Assembly: GCA_003455715.1 (NCBI GenBank)
Contig: DMQJ01000179.1
Coordinates: forward strand, 1-5,223
DNA: 5,223 nucleotides
Source of the DNA: Acidimicrobiaceae bacterium
GTDB lineage: Bacteria; Actinomycetota; Acidimicrobiia; Acidimicrobiales; Ilumatobacteraceae
Direction: 5' to 3'
Shown here: positions 1-5,190 of the stretch, one piece after another
How positions within the stretch are numbered: the stretch's first letter is position 1
How the letters are laid out: each line of letters begins with the position of its first letter
The notes under the pieces: generated by a model
What the model saw: only the letters and a program-made list of their open reading frames with translations
Database searches by the model: none
Told to the model about the DNA's origin: nothing
Program-made: the position numbers and the translations under genes

Positions 1-479
1 TCGATACGGTCGACACGGTCGGCCTGCAGCGAAGACGCCACCGGACGCATCGCATCGACACCTGCTGTCGACGCACTCGGCGCGGCGCTGGCGACACTGG
101 CGATGCTGCCGAGGGCAACACCGGCGCTCACCGACGAGACGGCCACGAAGCGCACGAGCGACTGCACCCAGCCCGTGACACCTGGCCCCACCGGGCGCAG
201 TGGGCGCCGACGACCGTTGCGCTGCCACTGCAGCACACGCCACAGTTCGGCCACGGCGGTGACGGCGAACCACATCCACAGCACCGTGAACACCGCGGCC
301 CCCAGCCGGAGCACCAGTTCGTCGTCGATCCGGCCACCCGACCAGGCAGCACGGAGTTGCTCCCATGACGGCGCCGGTACACCGATGGTGGCCAGCACCA
401 CGACGGGCACCGCGGCGAGCACGCCGAACAGGCCGGCAGCCGCAAGAGCACGAGCGACGACGCGAAGTGGGCGGATCAT
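1..479 (-). CDS. N-terminus of a multi-spanning membrane protein, LysM/BTAD-family-like (partial)
   Basis: The first 159 residues are visible and the frame is open to the left edge. The protein starts MIRPLRVVARALAAAGLF. Membrane segments are at about residues 9-31, 57-79 and 107-132, with a basic loop between the second and third (WQRNGRRRPLRP, 85-96). The segment PSWEQLRAAWSGGRIDDEL (37-55) between the first two helices, and the tail ASAAPSAST (130-138), resemble from memory the N-termini of large actinobacterial proteins with membrane helices, a LysM peptidoglycan-binding domain and often a bacterial transcriptional activator (BTAD) domain. The LysM or BTAD part is not in the window, so this is an inferred family. 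Its place in the operon suggests a cell-wall link or control role for the pilus. A GGAG site 8 bases upstream supports the start. Confidence 0.8.
   Translation of the reverse strand, partial: MIRPLRVVARALAAAGLFGVLAAVPVVVLATIGVPAPSWEQLRAAWSGGRIDDELVLRLGAAVFTVLWMWFAVTAVAELWRVLQWQRNGRRRPLRPVGPGVTGWVQSLVRFVAVSSVSAGVALGSIASVASAAPSASTAGVDAMRPVASSLQADRVDRI
3..20 (-). repeat. two tandem 9-base units at the window edge
   Basis: Two adjacent 9-base units differ at one base and encode Asp-Arg-Val and Asp-Arg-Ile at residues 154-159 of the partial membrane protein. They touch the window edge, so whether the array continues cannot be seen. Two units may be chance. Confidence 0.3.
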
Positions 480-487
480 GGCGAAAG

Positions 488-491
488 CTCC
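488..491 (-). promoter_or_regulatory. ribosome-binding site of the left-edge membrane protein gene
   Basis: GGAG lies 8 bases upstream of the ATG at 479, a normal spacing, and supports that start. Confidence 0.6.
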
Positions 492-500
492 GTTCGGTGA

Positions 501-522
501 CCACGCGTTACCCAACGCGTGG
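501..522 (-). repeat. perfect 9-bp hairpin between the tadG-like gene and the next gene
   Basis: CCACGCGTT and AACGCGTGG form a perfect 9-bp inverted repeat around a 4-base loop, 8 bases after the tadG-like stop. Each arm contains ACGCGT. No U-run follows, and the next gene's ribosome-binding site comes 9 bases after the stem. It may be a partial terminator or RNA-stability element, or a binding site for a dimeric regulator. The sequence alone does not decide. Confidence 0.6.
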
Positions 523-530
523 GAGGCAGA

Positions 531-926
531 TCAGGGCGAGTAGTTGACCCGTGCCGAACCGGTGGCTCGGACGGTGAGGGTGGTCTTCCCACCAAGGACG
601 AGGAACACCGTGCGACGGCGTTCGGTGATGGTGACGGTGACGACATCGGCCGCCACCACCACCTGCACATCGGCGATGGGCACACCGGCACGGGCGGCGT
701 AGTCGAGTGCTGCCCTGCGCGCCCGCTGCGGGTCGAACCCGCTCACGGGGGTTGCAGTCGCCACAGCAGCGCGGGCTGCCGCTTCGGCGGTATTGGCGGC
801 GTGACGTCGCGCCGCCATGGCGCGCCCACCATCGACGATGAGGCCGGCTCCGCCCAGCACCACCACGAGCAACAACATCATCGTGATGGTGACCGAGCCC
901 CGGTCGCGGCGAGGGTCGGCACTCAT
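531..926 (-). CDS. TadG-like / Rv3654c-type pilus-associated protein
   Basis: This 131-residue protein begins MSADPRRDRGSVTITMMLLL, with a membrane helix at about 12-32. Next comes DGGRAMAARRHAANTAEAA (32-50), which matches the N-terminal module of TadE/TadG-like pilus proteins where an Asp-Gly-Gly-Arg stretch leads into an Ala-rich helix. The C-terminal part has ALDYAARAGV (73-82) and beta strands VVTVTITERR (95-104) and TTLTVRATGSARV (115-127). It is much shorter than proteobacterial TadG and lacks a von Willebrand domain. Unlike the two preceding proteins it has no cysteine. It is likely an anchoring or minor subunit exposed outside the membrane. The start at 926 overlaps the preceding stop as ATGA and has no strong ribosome-binding site, so translation is probably coupled. 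Fifty-one bases separate its stop from the next start. Confidence 0.87.
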   Translation of the reverse strand: MSADPRRDRGSVTITMMLLLVVVLGGAGLIVDGGRAMAARRHAANTAEAAARAAVATATPVSGFDPQRARRAALDYAARAGVPIADVQVVVAADVVTVTITERRRTVFLVLGGKTTLTVRATGSARVNYSP

Positions 927-1336
927 CGGTGGTACCGATCCACCGGTTGCGTGTCGGCCATCACCACGGTGCGCACCCCTGGCGCCCACACGCCGGTGAG
1001 CGATCGGTTCGTGACTCGACAGGTGACCGTGACGGTGACCGAACCACCCTGCCACGCACCGGTGGGCGATGGAGTCCAGCGCATCGCAACGCCCGCTCCC
1101 CCTTCGCATCGAGACGCGAGCGGAGAGTTGGCCACCGATGTGCGGGCCGCCCGTTCGGCGTCGGCTGGGCTCGCAGCCTGCGACGCGGCGCGGGCCGCGC
1201 TTTGGGCCGCGTTGGTGACCTGAATGCCGGCCGCATGCAAGCGACCGACGAAGCCGAGGAACAGCACGGCGACGATGCAGAAGATGAGCAGGTACATCAT
1301 CTCCACCGGCGTGGCGATGCCGTCGTCGTTGCGCAT
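923..1336 (-). CDS. TadE-like minor pilin / assembly protein (second copy)
   Basis: This 137-residue bitopic protein starts MRNDDGIATPVEMMYLL. Its cytoplasmic tail is only about 6 residues, followed by a membrane helix at about 11-31. The extracytoplasmic part has an Ala-rich helix with AAQSAARAASQAASPADAER (43-62), then a beta-rich region with GGSVTVTVTCRV (98-108). C77 and C106 form an external Cys pair placed much as in the preceding TadE-like protein; C20 is inside the membrane. The prepilin-type junction has Gly6 and Glu at +6 rather than +5. The start could be the ATG at 1339 (one residue longer, ATGA overlap) or at 1336 (TGATG overlap). The AAAGGA spacing favours 1336. The stop overlaps the TadG-like start. 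The name covers the family; whether it fills a TadE or TadF slot is not decidable here. Confidence 0.85.
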   Translation of the reverse strand: MRNDDGIATPVEMMYLLIFCIVAVLFLGFVGRLHAAGIQVTNAAQSAARAASQAASPADAERAARTSVANSPLASRCEGGAGVAMRWTPSPTGAWQGGSVTVTVTCRVTNRSLTGVWAPGVRTVVMADTQPVDRYHR

Positions 1337-1740
1337 CATCGTTCCTTTGGGGCCGACTCGACGACGGTCACCCAGGTGCCGAGCCCACGGCCCAACACGC
1401 CAGGCGTGCGCCCGCGGATGATGACGGTGACGGTGGCGCCCGCCTTGCACTGCACCTCCACCCGGTCGGTCCACCCCGACGCCATGCGCTCGATCACGCG
1501 ACGTGCGGCAGCCTGCCCTTCGGCACACGAGCCGTCGAACGCGGCGGCCACACGAACGCCTTCGGTGGCGGCCTCGTCGTACACGTTGCGGGCGTGCCAG
1601 TAGGCAGTGGCTTCGAACACGAGCAGCATCACCATGATGACGGCGACCGCGCCGAACAGCATCTGGATCGACACGTCGACCGCGCCACGGTCGGCATGTG
1701 CTGCCGCCTTGGCGCGGCCGATGTGCCGAGAGTGGTTCAT
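1336..1740 (-). CDS. TadE-like minor pilin / assembly protein (first copy)
   Basis: This 134-residue bitopic protein has a short cytoplasmic N-terminus, a junction ADRGAVDVSIQM (16-27), a membrane helix at about 28-45, and an extracytoplasmic domain. After the helix comes the TadE-type helix with ARNVYDEAATEGVRVAAA (50-67), then beta-rich sequence ending VTVIIRG and WVTVVESA. C72 and C98 lie outside the membrane and could form a disulfide, as the spaced Cys pair common in actinobacterial TadE-like proteins suggests. TadE proteins are pseudopilin-like subunits of the Tad machine. The position matching the usual +5 Glu is Ser24. The start at 1740 overlaps the upstream TGA as TGATG and lacks a good ribosome-binding site of its own, so its translation probably depends on reading of the 77-residue gene. 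Confidence 0.85.
   Translation of the reverse strand: MNHSRHIGRAKAAAHADRGAVDVSIQMLFGAVAVIMVMLLVFEATAYWHARNVYDEAATEGVRVAAAFDGSCAEGQAAARRVIERMASGWTDRVEVQCKAGATVTVIIRGRTPGVLGRGLGTWVTVVESAPKER
1343..1348 (-). promoter_or_regulatory. ribosome-binding site that decides between two adjacent start codons
   Basis: AAAGGA lies 3 bases before the ATG at 1339 and 6 bases before the ATG at 1336. The second spacing is closer to the bacterial optimum, so 1336 is the preferred start. The site sits within the last codons of the upstream TadE-like gene. Confidence 0.6.
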
Positions 1741-1973
1741 CAGGGGCCGACCGGATCGGGGACGCTGTCCTTGGCGGAGTTGAACGTGGTGAGGAAGAAG
1801 GCCGCCCCGGCGAGTGCCACCACGATGCCGATGGCAAGCCAGATCATCTTGGTGACGGCTTCGTCGATGCCGTCGTCGTCGCTGCGGTGCGCCCACAGAT
1901 CGGTGAGCCGATCGCGCGCACCACCGACCGCAAGCTGCAGCCACACCGCAAGAGGGAGAAGAGTGTCGTTCAT
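1740..1973 (-). CDS. Small single-span protein, possible Flp-like pilin or DUF4244-position protein
   Basis: This 77-residue protein begins MNDTLLPLAVWLQLAVGG. An N-terminal helical segment (1-28) is followed by an acidic junction, RSDDDGIDEAV (30-40), one strong membrane helix at about 43-62, and a short C-terminal tail ending VPDPVGP. Its position between the platform genes and the TadE/TadG genes is where actinobacterial tad loci carry a small Flp-like or DUF4244 protein. The junction resembles a class III prepilin site (G35 before a hydrophobic stretch), but the usual Glu at +5 and the EY pair are absent; Glu is at +3. I therefore infer, without proof, that it is the major structural subunit. 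The start is set by AAAGGA 9 bases upstream. The stop TGA shares one base with the next ATG (TGATG). It could also be a small accessory membrane protein. Confidence 0.8.
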   Translation of the reverse strand: MNDTLLPLAVWLQLAVGGARDRLTDLWAHRSDDDGIDEAVTKMIWLAIGIVVALAGAAFFLTTFNSAKDSVPDPVGP

Positions 1974-1982
1974 TCCGCCGTT

Positions 1983-1988
1983 TCCTTT
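1983..1988 (-). promoter_or_regulatory. strong ribosome-binding site fixing the start of the 77-residue gene
   Basis: AAAGGA lies 9 bases upstream of the ATG at 1973. It is clearer than the site in front of most genes here and decides against the longer in-frame start at 2039. It suggests independent, efficient translation of the small subunit. Confidence 0.7.
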
Positions 1989-2001
1989 GTTGGGTGAGCA
2001 A

Positions 2002-2016
2002 CCCTCGCGACGAGGG
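2002..2016 (-). repeat. small hairpin upstream of the pilin-like gene
   Basis: CCCTCG and CGAGGG form a perfect 6-bp stem with a 3-base loop, extendable by one G-U pair on the RNA. It sits in the 5' leader of the 77-residue protein gene, ending 13 bases before the AAAGGA ribosome-binding site. No U-run follows. An RNA-stabilising or processing role that separates subunit from motor expression is possible but is inference. No convincing -35/-10 promoter pair was seen in the 90-base gap (1974-2063). Confidence 0.4.
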
Positions 2017-2044
2017 CGCCCGTTGCTGTTGTTTCGCACCGCGA

Positions 2045-2057
2045 CAGGGGTGCCCTG
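2045..2057 (-). repeat. small hairpin just after tadC
   Basis: CAGGG and CCCTG form a perfect 5-bp stem around a 3-base loop, starting 6 bases past the tadC stop in the direction of transcription. No U-run follows, so it is not a canonical intrinsic terminator. It could slow mRNA decay from the 3' side or arise by chance in GC-rich sequence. Confidence 0.35.
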
Positions 2058-2063
2058 CTTCGC

Positions 2064-2966
2064 CTATCCACCGAACGCCTCGCCAATGCGCAGCGCGAGG
2101 GGATAGGCCAAGAACACGATCGTGGAGACCACGAAGCCGATGGTGGGACCGGAGAGGTTCGCGTTGGCCTGGTCGGCCTCGCGCTCCAACTGGTCGAGCG
2201 CAGTGGCCCGCATCGTGGCGGCGAGGGTGGCCACGGTGTCGCCAATGGACACCCCATGGAGCCCCTGCCGTTCGATCGAACCTGCGAGTTCTTCCAACTC
2301 GCGAATGCCGTACTCCGCACCCAGTTGCTCGATGGCCTCCCAGAGCGGTTCGCCGCGCAGAGGGGCGGCGAGCAGCCGGGTGCGGATGACATCGAACGCC
2401 TCCCCGCTTCCGACGTCGAGCGCAAACCTGACGGCTGCCTCGATGCTCTGGTCGGTGGTGAGGCCGACGGCGACCAGTTGTACGAACTCATTGGTGGCGT
2501 GACGCAGTTCGCGATGCCGCCGATCGATGCGCGTGCGCACGTCGCTGACCGACACCCACGCGAAGAGCGCGCCCACCACCATGGCCACCGGCAGCCACCA
2601 TGGCGACGGGTCGAGCAGGCCGGCTGTGCCGAGCACCGCTACCGACGCCACCACCGTGAGCAGTGCAAGGAGGCCGGCAACGAGCATGCGGGTGACCACA
2701 TCGCCCGGTGTGAGGTCGATGGTGCGAAGACCGGGACCGAAGCGTTGCGCCACCAACCGACCTGCGGCACCGTGCTCGAGCCCGTCGCGCCAACGTTGGG
2801 CAGCGACCGGCGACTGTGTGGGTCGACCTGGCAGCGGCACCGAACCGGTCATCGTGTGGCGTGCTGCGGCCAGCGAACGAGGGGCGCGTTGCACGGCGCG
2901 GACCACGCACCACACACCGCCCGCCACCAACGAGCCGACGAGTGCACCCACCTGAAGCGGCGTCAT
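2064..2966 (-). CDS. tadC: TadC-like type II secretion F-domain platform protein
   Basis: This 300-residue membrane protein is the second platform subunit, expected to pair with TadB in the cytoplasmic membrane. Hydrophobic segments are at about residues 4-24, 93-115, 122-140 and 273-292. The T2SSF domain lies at about 157-270, starting with NEFVQLVAVGL (159-169), which resembles the usual P-x-x-L-x-x-L-A-x-x-L opening. It includes EYGIRELEELAGSIERQG (218-235) and ends before a final helix with AYPLAL. The start at 2966 is chosen because its ATG shares bases with the TadB stop (ATGA) and has a weak AGGTG site (2972-2976) 5 bases upstream. A longer reading from 3041 would add 25 residues read through TadB coding sequence and is less likely. 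After the TAG stop there is a 90-base gap before the next gene, the largest in the window. Confidence 0.93.
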   Translation of the reverse strand: MTPLQVGALVGSLVAGGVWCVVRAVQRAPRSLAAARHTMTGSVPLPGRPTQSPVAAQRWRDGLEHGAAGRLVAQRFGPGLRTIDLTPGDVVTRMLVAGLLALLTVVASVAVLGTAGLLDPSPWWLPVAMVVGALFAWVSVSDVRTRIDRRHRELRHATNEFVQLVAVGLTTDQSIEAAVRFALDVGSGEAFDVIRTRLLAAPLRGEPLWEAIEQLGAEYGIRELEELAGSIERQGLHGVSIGDTVATLAATMRATALDQLEREADQANANLSGPTIGFVVSTIVFLAYPLALRIGEAFGG

Positions 2967-3847
2967 GACGACACCTGCACTGCACGTCGGGGAAGGTCGT
3001 ACCGGCACAACGACCGCAGCCACAGCACACACCCGAGCCACATACCGAGTGGGAACAGCAGCACCACCTGGCCGGCCGGTGTGCTGTACGGGTCGAGCAG
3101 GTCGCCACCCATGAACCGCAGATACGCGAGCAGGCCTCCGCCGATGATCACGAGGCGCTTCATGCTCGTTTGGTAAACGGCCCGGGTTCGGTCAACGCGC
3201 TCGCGGGCGCTCACCTCGTCGCGTGCTGCGGCGGCGAGCGCGTTCACGGTGGGGTAGAGACGGCCTGCGCCGGCCGTTCCGCTCACGACCAGACGGATGG
3301 CGGCGATTGCAGCGTCGGCAGTGGGATGCGCGAGTGCTTCCCCGAGGTCGGCGAGCGCATCCTCCGTGCGGAACCCTTGGCGACGGCGCAGCAGGAAGGT
3401 GTGCAGTGGTGCGGCGATGGCCACCGGGGGCCGTGCGGCCACGTGCTCGAGGGCCTCTTCGGCACCCATCGCCGAGCCGCGCAAGGTGTCGCGCAGATCT
3501 TCCAGCCACTTTGCGATGCCTTCCACGCGGCGGCGCTCTTCGTCGGCGCGTCGGTCGTGCAGCAACCTGCCCCACAGGGTCGCCATGCCACCGGCGAGTA
3601 CGGCAAGGGCCAGCCAGCGTGTCGCCAGCAACACCAACACCGCGACGGCCGCGCCTGCGGCTACCCGTGCGCCACCGAGGCCGCTCAACATGCCCGGCGT
3701 CGACGCCGACGCCGCGGAAGCCGACTGCGAACGGGTGGGCCGTGCCGAGGCAGCGAAGGCGACGCCAGCAAGACCGAGCAACAGGCACACCAGCATGGCG
3801 ACCGCGACGGGCGGCATCGCCACGGCGAACAGCACGACAGCACCCAT
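2963..3847 (-). CDS. tadB: TadB-like type II secretion F-domain platform protein
   Basis: This 294-residue inner-membrane protein should be one half of the pilus assembly platform that couples the CpaF motor to subunit insertion. Hydrophobic segments lie at about residues 12-33, 61-92, 231-247 and 258-280. A Ser/Ala-rich linker (34-52) separates the first two. The soluble T2SSF domain spans about 108-228 and includes WLEDLRDTL (114-122), a feature typical of actinobacterial TadB proteins, and the helical stretch LAAAARDEVSARERV (204-218). The frame stays open far upstream inside the ATPase gene, but the ATG at 3847 is favoured. It lies 2 bases after the ATPase stop (TGACGATG), has an AGGCGG ribosome-binding site (3855-3860) 7 bases upstream, and gives the expected hydrophobic N-terminus. 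The stop overlaps the TadC start as ATGA. TadB versus TadC naming rests on position and is a family-level call. Confidence 0.93.
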   Translation of the reverse strand: MGAVVLFAVAMPPVAVAMLVCLLLGLAGVAFAASARPTRSQSASAASASTPGMLSGLGGARVAAGAAVAVLVLLATRWLALAVLAGGMATLWGRLLHDRRADEERRRVEGIAKWLEDLRDTLRGSAMGAEEALEHVAARPPVAIAAPLHTFLLRRRQGFRTEDALADLGEALAHPTADAAIAAIRLVVSGTAGAGRLYPTVNALAAAARDEVSARERVDRTRAVYQTSMKRLVIIGGGLLAYLRFMGGDLLDPYSTPAGQVVLLFPLGMWLGCVLWLRSLCRYDLPRRAVQVSS

Positions 3848-3849
3848 CG

Positions 3850-5190
3850 TCAGACCGCCTGCCGAAGTGCGCCGCCGAGCGGCTGGTAGGTGTCGGCGCC
3901 GCCATGCCACCACTGGGTGGAGAAGTCGGGCTGGGCGGCACGCAACCGCTCGAGCATCGGCCGTTGCGGTTCGCTGGCCGGGCGGGCCCGCCGATCGGGG
4001 GCGCCAGGTGCTGCGGCAAACAGACGGTGCACCACGAAACGAGCCCCGTCTTCCTCCACGGAGGGAGCGACGATCTCGGTGATATAGCGACCGGCCTGGT
4101 TGTCGCCCGTGACGTGCACCACCAGGTCGACGGTGCGATACACCTGCCAACGCGCCATGCGCAGTTCCACACCGCTGTGGTAGGCGATCAGTTCGGCTAG
4201 ACGTTCGAGGCCGTCCTTGGCGCTGCCCCCGTGCACGGTGGCCATCGCGCCCTGGCCGATCGACATCGCCTGCACCATCGCCCCGCCCTCGGCACCGCGC
4301 ACCTCGCCCACGACGATCCAGTCGGCACGTGTGCGCACGGCTGGCACCATCATCTCGGCACAGCTGATGCCCTTGCCGTCGCTGGTGCTCGGCACACGCG
4401 ACTGGTACGCGTGCACGTAGCGGTGGCGTCCCATGGCGGCGATGTTGAGCTCGAAGTCGGTCTCGACGGTGACGATGACGTCGTGCTCGTCGACCTCGTG
4501 CACCAACGACCGCAGCAACGTCGTCTTGCCAGACCCCATACGCCCGCACACGACCACGTTCATGTCGGCGGCGACGGCGGCGCGCAGCAGGTGCACCGCG
4601 CCAGCATCGAGCATGCCGCGCTCGGCGAGATGGTGCAGCCCCATACCGAACACTGCGGCTCGGCGAACGGTGATGAGCGGGCGCTGCACGACGTCGTAGC
4701 CCTCACCGTGGAAGCGAACCCCGGCCTCCAGCTCAAGGTCGACGAAGGGGTGCTCGCGGTTGAACGAGCGGCGCCGTGATGTGGCCGTGTCGTAGATGAT
4801 GCGTTCGAGGTCGCGGTCGCGGCGCACCAGTGGCGGGAGCAGTTGGCGAGTGCCGTCGGCTCGTTCCACCCGCACCGGGTCGGCGCCGAAGACGAGCACG
4901 TCGGTGACCAGTGGGTCGCGCAGCACGGTGAGCAGTCGGGGCAGGCCGAAGATCTCCGACACCACCAGGTCGACGAGTGCGGTCTGCTCTACCTCGTCGA
5001 GTGGTGCGAGCCGAGCCGACAATCGCTGCCGCTCCAGTTCGGGCAGCACCACGCGGTCGAGTACGTCGCGCGTGATCTCCTCACGCAGGTCGCGCTCAGC
5101 AGGCGATTCGTCGCGGGTGGGCACCGGGAACCGGTCGCCCCACTGCCGGCGCACGTCGGCGACGAGGAGGTCGAGTTCGTCGTCGGTCAT
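3850..5190 (-). CDS. cpaF: CpaF/TadA-family pilus assembly / secretion ATPase
   Basis: This 446-residue cytoplasmic ATPase of the type II/IV secretion superfamily would form a hexamer that hydrolyses ATP to power subunit extraction and assembly on the TadB/TadC platform. Residues 1 to about 200 form the N-terminal domain, with a charged helical start and then the conserved region around FNREHPFVDLELEAGVRFHG. The Walker A box GRMGSGKTT is at residues 216-224 with K222. An Asp-box-like stretch VTVETDFEL is at 240-248. Walker B, IVVGEVRG with E296, is at 292-299. The His box, GQGAMATVH with H320, is at 312-320. The His box is shorter than the usual GHxGSxxTxHAN pattern. Residues from about 391 are a Pro/Arg-rich tail containing a WW pair (427-428). 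The start at 5190 overlaps the upstream stop; a GGGGG stretch lies 7 bases upstream. TadB starts 2 bases after the stop. Confidence 0.96.
   Translation of the reverse strand: MTDDELDLLVADVRRQWGDRFPVPTRDESPAERDLREEITRDVLDRVVLPELERQRLSARLAPLDEVEQTALVDLVVSEIFGLPRLLTVLRDPLVTDVLVFGADPVRVERADGTRQLLPPLVRRDRDLERIIYDTATSRRRSFNREHPFVDLELEAGVRFHGEGYDVVQRPLITVRRAAVFGMGLHHLAERGMLDAGAVHLLRAAVAADMNVVVCGRMGSGKTTLLRSLVHEVDEHDVIVTVETDFELNIAAMGRHRYVHAYQSRVPSTSDGKGISCAEMMVPAVRTRADWIVVGEVRGAEGGAMVQAMSIGQGAMATVHGGSAKDGLERLAELIAYHSGVELRMARWQVYRTVDLVVHVTGDNQAGRYITEIVAPSVEEDGARFVVHRLFAAAPGAPDRRARPASEPQRPMLERLRAAQPDFSTQWWHGGADTYQPLGGALRQAV

Noticed and set aside
128..451. Minus-strand 107-codon frame rich in Cys and Ser
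   Set aside because: It is out of frame with the membrane protein starting at 479, which has membrane helices, a good ribosome-binding site and an open frame to the edge.
519..1223. Long plus-strand open frame opposite the TadG-like and second TadE-like genes
   Set aside because: It is the antisense shadow of well-supported minus-strand genes in GC-rich DNA. Its translation is His/Arg/Gly-rich with no recognisable domain.
624..1435. Recurring GGTGAC-type short repeats on the plus strand
   Set aside because: They are the antisense of codons for Val-Thr-Val-Thr beta strands in the pilus proteins, so protein composition explains them without a DNA repeat element.
1740..2039. Longer reading of the 77-residue gene starting at 2039
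   Set aside because: The extra 22 residues are Arg/Asn/Gly-rich and run through the hairpin and the AAAGGA site, which points to the ATG at 1973.
2064..3041. Longer tadC reading starting at 3041
   Set aside because: It would add 25 residues inside tadB coding sequence. The ATGA overlap at 2966 with an AGGTG site is the normal operon junction.
2256..3176. Plus-strand open frame of 306 codons opposite tadC and the end of tadB
   Set aside because: It overlaps two minus-strand genes with clear T2SSF domains. The composition (many His, Arg, Cys) is typical of a GC-driven shadow.
3223..4200. Plus-strand open frame of 325 codons opposite tadB and the end of the ATPase gene
   Set aside because: Arg/Pro-rich sequence with no motif. 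The opposite strand explains the region fully.
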